Assembly: GCA_017550965.1 (NCBI GenBank)
Contig: JAFZNK010000076.1
Span: 1 to 40,681, forward strand
Origin: Thermoguttaceae bacterium
Lineage (GTDB): Bacteria > Planctomycetota > Planctomycetia > Pirellulales > Thermoguttaceae
Direction of reading: 5' to 3'
Length of the DNA: 40,681 nt
Positions 18,638 through 25,477 of the stretch are shown one piece after another (positions within the stretch are counted from its first letter, which is position 1; the number at the start of each line of letters is the position of its first letter). The translations under genes were made by a program, and so were the position numbers. The notes beneath the pieces are model-generated. The model was not told where the DNA came from. It made no database searches and saw only the letters and a list, made by a program, of their open reading frames with translations.

Positions 18638-19459
18638 CTATGATTCTCCGAAATTACGTTCAAAATCCACGATCAGAGGATGATGCTTAATTCTTCTTTC
18701 GTCTTCAGGAGGCAGTTTCATATAGTCTCCATAACATGTGAGTAAAAACGACTCATACTCTGCTGTACACATGTACTTTTTCCCGCAAAATTCTATCTCT
18801 GTCATCCTATCAAATAGATTTGACTGGAAGTAAAGTCTCGCATTATCTATAGTGCTTGCGTTTACTATTTTTCCACCAGTATAATCCCACCTTTGCATAC
18901 GTTTCTCTGCCCAAGATCGGATTTTTAGTCGTATGCTCCTAGGGACCTTTAACAAAATGCTTTCAAGCTTACTGCTTTCGCTACCGCTTGTATATTCGCG
19001 GGAATATAGGAGATTAATGGCAAAAAGAATAAACTGAATTTTTCTCGTTAATTGAGTAGGCGCTACTCGATCACCTGGAAAAATATCAACAAATATGCCG
19101 GTATGATAAGATACATTTTTCTCAAACTCATACTGAAGAAAAGTCGTGTGATCTTTGCGGATTTTTGTAAAGCACTGTGTATAATCATTATTTGTTCGTT
19201 TGTTCTGTAGAATAAAACCCGGAACTGTCCAGTGTGTTACAAAATACTCGTAATCCTTACGCGGCATTAAGATATCCACATCATCATCCCAAGGAATAAA
19301 TCCACCGTGCCTAACAGCTCCCAACAATGTACCAAATGCAAGGGAATATTTCAGTTCCTCTTTTCGACAAAATTTATCAATACTATCCAAAATCTCAAGC
19401 TCTGCGGCCCATGTCTTTTCAAGATTCTTTTCTTGATCATATATTTCTAAATTCTGCAT
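18638..19459 (-). CDS. licD: LicD-family phosphotransferase (copy 3)
   Basis: This 273-residue LicD protein has [21 protein letters not shown] starting near residue 43, the Asp cluster at 56-62, and a C-terminal FLLTCYGDYMKLPPEDER element in the standard position. It is more like copy 1 than copy 2. Only six bases separate the ATG from the tip of a defective insertion sequence. No ribosome site beyond a few A/G bases is visible, so the native leader was probably lost when the element arrived. Expression may depend on read-through from, or a promoter within, the element. The coding part itself looks intact. Confidence 0.87.
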   Translation of the reverse strand: MQNLEIYDQEKNLEKTWAAELEILDSIDKFCRKEELKYSLAFGTLLGAVRHGGFIPWDDDVDILMPRKDYEYFVTHWTVPGFILQNKRTNNDYTQCFTKIRKDHTTFLQYEFEKNVSYHTGIFVDIFPGDRVAPTQLTRKIQFILFAINLLYSREYTSGSESSKLESILLKVPRSIRLKIRSWAEKRMQRWDYTGGKIVNASTIDNARLYFQSNLFDRMTEIEFCGKKYMCTAEYESFLLTCYGDYMKLPPEDERRIKHHPLIVDFERNFGES

Positions 19460-19465
19460 TTTTTC

Positions 19466-20088
19466 AAGTTCAAGACAGCTTTCAGGAAGATTTTCGTAGT
19501 TCTTTGAGGAGTATTTTATATAGTTCTTCGTTTATGTAATTATGGCCGTTAGCAAACTCGTTGTTTCTATGTTGGACCCGATAGGTGTTTCTGATAGTCG
19601 AAATCTACCAATCCGTTATAGGTCTTAAAGCCGTCTGTATGGATCGTTGAATCCAGACTGACTTTGGAAACAATGATGGGATGAAGTTCGTTCACGGAAC
19701 AATTTGAAACAATCCGAGTATATACGTTTCTACATCGTTTAATCAGACCAAACACGATTGTTTTCCGCTTGCTCCACGACCACGTTTACCACGGACTCGC
19801 TTCGCGCCAAAGTAGCTTTCGTCAAACTCAATACATCCCTGTTCAAAGACGCTTTCTTCTTCGCAGAGAAAAACAATGCGCTCATGGAAAGCAGTCAGGA
19901 CACGATTGATCGTCTGGCGACTAATTCCTGTCAACGATGCGATCTTTTTCGCTTCAAAATCGAGGGAAAAGTACTTTAAAATAGCACATGTTTGACGTTT
20001 TGAAATGGCGTTTTTTATGTATTTGTTGAACATTGGTCCAGTATAACTTAGGCGACAATAATGTCAATTAAAGTTGTCTTGAACCTTT
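19466..20088 (-). mobile_element. defective IS1595-family element, copy A
   Basis: This ~620-bp element is bounded by imperfect inverted ends: AAGTTCAAGACA at the left and TGTCTTGAACCTT at the right. It is clearly related to copy B 1.6 kb away but shorter, because about 120 bp around the transposase catalytic C-terminus are missing. No convincing 8-bp target duplication flanks it. It sits between the GT2 and licD genes of the polysaccharide operon. The right end is identical over 30 bp to the solitary end near the left border of the cassette. Confidence 0.85.
19482..20033 (-). pseudogene. IS1595-family transposase remnant (copy A)
   Basis: The N-terminal frame starts MFNKYIKNAISKRQT. It contains a helix-turn-helix-like ITGISRQTINR-type segment (here LTGISRQTINR) and the first catalytic Asp in CIEFDESYFGAKR. 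Relative to copy B, one base is lost near 19750, which shifts the frame after SGKQS. The second frame continues with the second Asp in HTDGFKTY and reaches a TAG where copy B has a Trp codon. The conserved INGIESFW block, holding the third catalytic residue, is deleted. It is inactive. Confidence 0.85.
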
Positions 20089-20135
20089 CTCTGTTCCCCC
20101 AACAAACTTCATTTGCTTCAATTTCTTCCGCTCAT

Positions 20136-20951
20136 TCAGGCTCCTCTTCTTTTTCGTATCCCCCTCCGCATTCTTTCTGGAATTAGCCCGACTATCATGG
20201 GCAAAAATGACAATAGATAGCTTTTTATTCCCAAATGCATCATTTGACAGCCTTTCAATCTGATGATTGTACTGTTTATTCGATATCTGTACTTTCTCCG
20301 CTGGAACGCATTTCTGTCATCGCGCATTGAATATAATGCTTCCTGTAAATTATAGCAACGATAACCCGCATAGTATAATCTGATCCATAAATCAACATCT
20401 TCAACCCGTAAGGTGTTGCTGCTTGTAGAATAGCCTCCAATAGATTCAAGCGCTTCTCTTCTAATCATCACAGGGGCATGATGAATCGGTGCTCCTGTCA
20501 CAACATCTTCTTTACTTGGCTGTTCTTTGAGTTTGGTTCTCCCCCATTCACCTGTTTCATCGAAAAGAATCATCGGGGTACTACAGATCGCAAATTCCGT
20601 ATGCCCTGACATGAATTCGAGCTGTTTCTGTAGTCTAACAGGACTACAGCGATCATCTCCGTCCATGCGAGCAATATAGACACCTGTTGCTTGTTTGAGG
20701 CATTGGTTGAGTGCGTATCCCAAGCCATAATTATGTTCATTCTGGACAAGAGAAATGCGTGAGTCAGAAGCCGCTAGTGTTTTAGCAAGCTCAAATGTGC
20801 CGTCAGTGGAGCCATCATCGCACATTATTAATTCCCACTCACTAATTGATTGTTGTAAAATGCTCTCGACAGCTTCACGCAACGTATCTTCACAATTGTA
20901 TATTCCCATTATAACAGATATCAATGGAGGTTTATTTGATGGCGTTGACAT
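20136..20951 (-). CDS. glycosyltransferase, GT2 (GT-A fold)
   Basis: This 271-residue enzyme has the classic GT2 opening PLISVIMGIYNCEDTLREAV and CDDGSTDGTFELA. The DxD metal site is in ARMDGDDRC, and the acceptor-side motif is VEDVDLWIRLYYAG. It is an inverting transferase that adds a sugar to the growing repeat unit. The frame reaches a GTG seven codons upstream, but GGGGA precedes the ATG used here by eight bases. The very basic C-terminus (RRGIRKRR) could sit against the membrane. It lies between the two dead insertion sequences and keeps the AT-rich codon use of the cassette. Confidence 0.88.
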   Translation of the reverse strand: MSTPSNKPPLISVIMGIYNCEDTLREAVESILQQSISEWELIMCDDGSTDGTFELAKTLAASDSRISLVQNEHNYGLGYALNQCLKQATGVYIARMDGDDRCSPVRLQKQLEFMSGHTEFAICSTPMILFDETGEWGRTKLKEQPSKEDVVTGAPIHHAPVMIRREALESIGGYSTSSNTLRVEDVDLWIRLYYAGYRCYNLQEALYSMRDDRNAFQRRKYRYRINSTIIRLKGCQMMHLGIKSYLLSFLPMIVGLIPERMRRGIRKRRGA

Positions 20952-21110
20952 ACAATTGTCCCCTATATGCACATGTAGTCTTGAGAGATTCTTTCATCCC
21001 TCCTCAAATCACACGCTACCCACTTAGGCTTACGGCATCTCAAGTCAATTACGCAAATTATCTGAAAGTTGCCTTAATGCGCCTTGGTGTGATGATTCTT
21101 CTTTCTAGGT

Positions 21111-21991
21111 TCAAAACAACCTTAAGGGAGATTTTCGTAGTTCTTTGAGGAGTATTTTTTGTAGATCTTCGTTTCTATGATTGAATCGAGATTCGCATCC
21201 TTTCAAATGCAAATAGAAGGTCTTTTTGGATATTCCTCTGAACTTCGTGAGCCTAATTCTAGCCCGCCCCCAAAAGCTTTCAATGCCGTTTATGTGACTA
21301 TGGCCGTTAACGAACTCGTTGTTTCCATGTTGGACCCGATAGGTGTTTTTGATAGTCGAAATCTACCAATCCGACACAGGCCTTAAAGCCGTCTGTATAG
21401 ATCGTTGAATCCAGACTGACTTTGGAAACAATGATGGGATAAAGTTCGTTCACGGAACAATTTGAAACGGCTTTGTTAATAAATCGGTCATGTTTTAAAT
21501 CCTTGAACCGCACAAGTACGAAAAACGCGCGGCAATGAAGTTAATTAATCGTTTTACGTAAAACAAAGACTTACGATTAGTACTTATGTCAAAATTTAAG
21601 TTTTCATTTTATGCAAGTCTTTTAACAACATTGAAAATGAATTGTTCAACACAGCCATTTGAAACAATCCGAGTATATACGTTTCCACCTCGTTTAATCA
21701 GATCAAACACGATATGTTTTCCGCTTGCTCCACGACCGCGTTTACCACGGACTCGCTTCGCGCCAAAGTAGCTTTTGTCAAACTCAATGCTTCCCTGTTC
21801 AAAGACACTTTCTTCTTCGCAGAGAGAAACAATGCGCCCACGGAGAGCAGTCAGGATACGATTGATCGTCTGGCGACTGATTCCTATCAACGAGGCGATT
21901 ATTTCGCTTCAAAATCGAGGGAAAAGCACTTTAAAATAGCACGCGTTTGACGTTCTGAAATGTGTGAGCTTTTTATGTATTTGTTGACCGT
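21111..21991 (-). pseudogene. IS1595-family transposase remnant (copy B)
   Basis: Reading leftward, the position matching copy A's ATG is ACG, so the start is lost, and a one-base deletion near 21900 breaks the helix-turn-helix region. SIEFDKSYFGAKR keeps the first Asp but has Lys where copy A has Glu. A 188-bp element then splits the gene. After it come the second Asp segment (YTDGFKACVG) and, after another frameshift near 21335, the conserved HINGIESFWGRARIRL and LHLKGCESRFNHR blocks that complete the DDNK-type site. The frame ends inside the terminal repeat. Ignoring damage, it would be about 228 residues. Confidence 0.85.
21469..21656. mobile_element. 188-bp MITE-like insertion inside IS copy B
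   Basis: The insert begins GGCTTTGTTAAT and ends in the imperfect complement ATTGTTCAACACAGCC (about 12 of 16 end bases pair). It is flanked on both sides by the 9-bp direct repeat ATTTGAAAC, as expected for a target-site duplication, and its removal restores the copy A sequence. It carries a perfect 14-bp palindrome at 21551-21564. Reading leftward, the last ~23 codons before the GGCTTTG end are open (HCRAFFVLVRFKDLKHDRFI and on). They could be the tail of the parent element's transposase, making this an internally deleted IS. Family assignment is open. Confidence 0.75.
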
Positions 21992-22016
21992 TAGTACGGT
22001 ATAACTTAGATGACGA

Positions 22017-22046
22017 TAATGTCAATTAAAGTTGTCTTGAAACTTT
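22017..22046 (+). repeat. right-border copy of the 30-bp IS end
   Basis: This is the right terminal repeat of IS copy B, and it matches the solitary end at 2543-2572 at 29 of 30 positions in the same orientation. The two copies enclose the AT-rich cassette as direct repeats about 19.5 kb apart. Confidence 0.85.
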
Positions 22047-22148
22047 TTCTGTATCAAATTACATATATTTGTTACAGATCAATCATTCTAAGGAATGTTC
22101 CCCATTTCTATCCTTCTTTCCCTAAGTCGGCATCTTAATCCTGCTTTT

Positions 22149-23228
22149 CTACTTATTAATCGCTCTTATTGTCTTTTTCACTACATCACACTTATCAAAA
22201 GATTGTTCCATTTTTTCTCTTCCACGTTTACCCATCGCAACACGTTCTTCATTGTTTAAGAGAATGAACTTCTCCATTGCATCCTGGAGACTTGTCGCGT
22301 CCTTTTTTTTGCAAAGAAATCCGGTTGTCCCGTTCTCAACAGCCTCTCGACATCCGGGGACGTCAGAGCATATTAAAGGGCGCCCTATGGCGGCTGCTTC
22401 CAAAAGCACATTGCTCATCCCTTCGTGATAAGAAGGAAGTACTACGCAATGCGACGAAACATAAAAAGACGTCGGATCCTTTTGAAATCCATGAAAGTCG
22501 ATCAGCTTATTTCGACTCATCGAATTAATTGTTTCTTTGTATTCATCCTCGAAAAAACCGACCATATCAAACTTAATTAAACTTCCATACTTTGCTTTCA
22601 AATGTCTTATCGCTTCAAGGAGTTCGTCTATCCCTTTTTCTTTCATGATACGACCAAGGTAAAGGAAACGAATTCCGTCGACGTCCTTTGGATATTCGCT
22701 GTACCGAAACGTATCGAGGTTAACGCCAGCGCCGTTTAACACCTTTGTTACTGAACTTTTTATAATTCCACGTTCAAGGAACTCGCTTGCATTTGCATGA
22801 TTTTCAAAAAAGACAACCTTTGCTTCTTTCAAGGCAACCTTGTACATAGCGGTAACGATCGGCGCTAACCATTTTTTTTCAAATGCAGTCCCCAATCCTT
22901 GAACGTTTACGCAGTAGGGAACTCCAAGCTTTCGACAAGCATATCCTCCGTAGATGTTGGGTTTGATAGAATATGTTACAACGACGTCGGGACGTTCAGT
23001 CGAAATCAGTTTTTTATAGAAACAATAAAGCAAATAATCTTTGATTGGATTGACGCTACGTCTGTCTATGGTTGTTTCAATGCAACGATACTTTTTTAAA
23101 AAATCTTCTTCGTGCCCGTTAAATGGCGTACTGATGACAACTTCGCCTGTTGTCGCCAGTTTCTCAATAAGTTCCCTGCGAAACTGCCACAACATATAGG
23201 AATGGTTTGTTAATATCAGATACTTCAT
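22149..23228 (-). CDS. glycosyltransferase, GT4, PglA-like
   Basis: This 359-residue GT-B enzyme has N-terminal LTNHSYMLWQFRRELIEKL, the mid-segment VVTYSIKPNIYGGYACRKLGVPYCVNVQGLGT (shown in part by family consensus), and C-terminal YLGRIMKEKGIDELL and PSYHEGMSNVLLEAAAIGRP. It resembles enzymes that add an N-acetylhexosamine to an undecaprenyl-diphosphate-linked first sugar, such as PglA. It follows the initiating transferase gene by four bases, which fits a role as the second enzyme of assembly. Its base composition is nearer to the host flank than to the block beyond the insertion sequence, so it probably belongs to the resident locus. Confidence 0.87.
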   Translation of the reverse strand: MKYLILTNHSYMLWQFRRELIEKLATTGEVVISTPFNGHEEDFLKKYRCIETTIDRRSVNPIKDYLLYCFYKKLISTERPDVVVTYSIKPNIYGGYACRKLGVPYCVNVQGLGTAFEKKWLAPIVTAMYKVALKEAKVVFFENHANASEFLERGIIKSSVTKVLNGAGVNLDTFRYSEYPKDVDGIRFLYLGRIMKEKGIDELLEAIRHLKAKYGSLIKFDMVGFFEDEYKETINSMSRNKLIDFHGFQKDPTSFYVSSHCVVLPSYHEGMSNVLLEAAAIGRPLICSDVPGCREAVENGTTGFLCKKKDATSLQDAMEKFILLNNEERVAMGKRGREKMEQSFDKCDVVKKTIRAINK

Positions 23229-23232
23229 TTTT

Positions 23233-24057
23233 TCAGCTTTGCTCCGCAGAAACTTCCTTGTCCCGTTGCGCGATTTTTCCCGTTCCGCCTTCTACGACTC
23301 CTTCCGATTTAGCAACGCTCTTAATGGTTCCAAAGAAACAACTGACGTCCATCCACAGACTAACGTTATTAGCGTACTCCCCGTCAAGTTTCGCTTTGTC
23401 TACAATCTCCAATTCGTCGCGTCCATTGATTTGCGCCCAGCCTGTCAGTCCGGGAATTAGATCGTTGGCGGCGTATTTCTCTCTTTCCGCAATTAAATCC
23501 GCCTGATTCCAAAGCGCCGGCCTCGGACCGATAACGCTCATCTTTCCGCGAAAGATATCCCAAATCTGTGGGAGTTCGTCCAACGAAAATTTGCGAAGAA
23601 ACCGTCCAGCCCTTGTAAGATACACGTCAGGATTCGCAAGCATATGCGTGGGCATATCGCGAGGAGTCGACGTTTTCATCGTTCGAAATTTATGCAACGC
23701 AAAGAACGTTTTTTCTTTGCCCACTCGTTTCTGAACGAAAAAAACAGAACCAGGATCATCGACTTTGATCCAGAGTGATATGATCAAAAAAATCGGCCCC
23801 AAAAGGGCAAGGCCAAAAAAAGAGAGAACAGAATCAAGGAACCGCTTCAAGACTAATTCATAAAACCCTACTTTCCGACTTCCTTTCTTCGGAATCTGAA
23901 TCAGGCGCATATTTTCTGGCAAGACGTCTTTTTTACCAGGATGAAGATACGGATTGTCATCGTTAATAGAAGCAGATTCAGAGTACAGAAAGGCAATAAG
24001 GCGCAGAAAGAGATAAAGGCAGGCAAGCACCAAAAACAAAACCAAGAAAGGATACAT
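23233..24057 (-). CDS. initiating polyprenyl-phosphate sugar-1-phosphate transferase (PglC/WcaJ type)
   Basis: The protein is 274 residues. One hydrophobic N-terminal helix (3-25) is followed by a short linker and the bacterial sugar-transferase domain. That domain contains KRFLDSVLSFFGLALLGPIF (the re-entrant membrane helix), GSVFFVQKRVGKEKTFFALHKFRTM, the segment LRKFSLDELPQIWDIFRGKMSVIGPRP containing the catalytic D-E pair, and PGLTGWAQINGRD. It starts repeat-unit synthesis by loading a sugar phosphate onto undecaprenyl phosphate. AGGA lies nine bases before the ATG. It is the first intact gene of the leftward locus; only a decayed aminotransferase lies further upstream. Confidence 0.92.
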   Translation of the reverse strand: MYPFLVLFLVLACLYLFLRLIAFLYSESASINDDNPYLHPGKKDVLPENMRLIQIPKKGSRKVGFYELVLKRFLDSVLSFFGLALLGPIFLIISLWIKVDDPGSVFFVQKRVGKEKTFFALHKFRTMKTSTPRDMPTHMLANPDVYLTRAGRFLRKFSLDELPQIWDIFRGKMSVIGPRPALWNQADLIAEREKYAANDLIPGLTGWAQINGRDELEIVDKAKLDGEYANNVSLWMDVSCFFGTIKSVAKSEGVVEGGTGKIAQRDKEVSAEQS

Positions 24058-24360
24058 AGTTAATCATCCTATTGCCAAAACCTGCGTCACGACATCCTTA
24101 AAAGCCGAATCATAACACACAACTATTCGTCGCTCGTTTCAAGCCGTCGAAATTAGGCAACACGATTTGCCAAGTACAAACGGCGCTCATTCTCGTCTTG
24201 ACAAACGCGCCTTCGTTTCGCAAGTGAAGGGAGCGCAACGAAACGCCTCGCACATCCCTGCGTCGTCAATAACTTCCAAAGACGCACACGAACTGGACAA
24301 CCTTCTTTGGTTGCAAATTTCTTAACCGCATGGAAGTAAAACTAAAAAAGTCCGCAGTCG
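24058..24360. other. intergenic stretch upstream of the initiating transferase
   Basis: I find no intact gene in these 303 bases. The stretch may include unrecognisable 3' remains of the broken aminotransferase and should contain the promoter for the capsule operon. No clear -35/-10 pair stood out. Confidence 0.4.
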
Positions 24361-24996
24361 CTCAACAGCAGCGCCGTGCCAAGCAAAGATGGTGCCCCGC
24401 CAATCCACACCGCACCAAAAGCTTCATCCGCGTCTTCCACAATCTAAGCGATACGCTTATCGAAAAACTGCCGAGGCTCTTCATCTTGCTAGGCGTACCG
24501 TAAAGATGCGCAATCACAACCAGCATGACGTCGGGATAAAGTTCAAACGCCTTTTCAATCACTTCCGGGGACTTATTCCACGTTTCGCGCTCCGTGTCAA
24601 TGAGAACAACCTCGCCGTCCTCGTACGCGACGGGATTAATGCTCGCGTCGAAAGGAAAGTCAAAACGGAAGACTTTACGTCCTTGGAGCGTCCTTCGTTC
24701 GGCCGTGCCTGCCCGTATGGCCTTTCGGCGGCGAGTTTCGTCGCCAAGTGAAGCGCGCCATGCCCGCCGACAGCGCGACCGCATATTCGACGCCGATAAA
24801 CTCAGCAAGTTGTTTTTCGATCTCGTTAATGTTAGCGCCGACCGTCGAAACCCAGTTGGTTTGGGTGGCGTCGTCAACCCATTTCTGCTCGTCGCCGTGC
24901 ATCGTTGGGACTGGACAGCCATACTTTCGACTCAAACGGCTCGTTCCCTGCAAATCGAGAGTCGGACAAAAACTTGTTGTTCGCGCTTGACTTCAT
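24361..24996 (-). pseudogene. DegT/DnrJ/EryC1/StrS sugar aminotransferase, broken
   Basis: Pieces of one aminotransferase appear in order in three frames: FESKVWLSSP then TMHGDEQKWVDDATQTNWV, then IGVEYAVALSAGMA, then ALHLATKLAAE, then FDASINPVAYEDGEVVLIDTE, TWNKSPEVIEKAF and VVIAHLYGTPSKM. These match the N-terminal half of PLP-dependent nucleotide-sugar 4-aminotransferases (PglE/perosamine synthase type). At least three frameshifts separate them, and the C-terminal half with the PLP-binding Lys is absent. A possible original start has AAAGAA just before its ATG. It is probably a relic of the resident locus, which would have supplied an amino sugar such as a bacillosamine-type precursor to the adjacent initiating transferase. 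Confidence 0.8.
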
Positions 24997-25477
24997 TTCT
25001 TTGAGGCAGGACAACTCGCGCCGACATAGTGTCTCTTCAGCGACGAACCTACGTCCTTTACAATTCCGAATCGGGAAAACTGCATTGTTCACGGATTCGT
25101 TAACGCCCCGCCGCTACCGCATATTTTACCCCCAATTTCCTTAATCGTCAATAACCTACTTGTAGTTGAAACGCCTATTTTGATAATCGGGGTATCCAAA
25201 TATCAGTTTTATGGATTATGCCTGTTTTTTTGATAAACATTGAGTTTTTGAGTCTCTCATTGGGACGACGCCAACTGCATAGTGAGACCAAGTCGCCGAT
25301 GAGTTGCTCTTCTTATGCGCGCTCTTGTTTGCGGCCTAAATTTCAGGTTTGGACGTCTCGATCGGACCTTGTTTTTCCATTTCCTTTCTGATATCATAAC
25401 CTCTGCGTCAAGCGCTTCGCCTTTTTCCGGGGCGTTTTGACCGTTGTACCCGCCGTTTGTTCTGTGAGGATGAAATC
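24997..25477. other. intergenic region before the secreted hydrolase
   Basis: There is no credible gene in these 481 bases. Composition moves from mixed to host-like. A locally AT-rich stretch near 25160-25250 could hold promoter elements for the rightward hydrolase operon, but I could not assign boxes with confidence. GAGG about nine bases before the ATG is the likely ribosome site of the next gene. Confidence 0.45.

Larger units (their letters stand above)
21107..22046 (-). mobile_element. defective IS1595-family element, copy B, with nested insertion
   Basis: The inverted ends are AGGTTCAAAACAACCTTAA at the left and TTAAAGTTGTCTTGAAACTT at the right. Without the nested insertion and its duplicated target, the element is about 743 bp. 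That is consistent with the small IS1016-like branch of IS1595. The transposase gene runs leftward and fills it. The element lies between the host-like PglA-type glycosyltransferase and the AT-rich GT2, that is, at the right border of the cassette. No clear target duplication is visible. Confidence 0.88.

Noticed and set aside
19466..22046. CRISPR-like or tandem-repeat interpretation of the repeated 30-bp segments
   Set aside because: Only three copies exist, with irregular spacing of about 17.5 and 2 kb, and two clearly form the ends of transposase-bearing elements.
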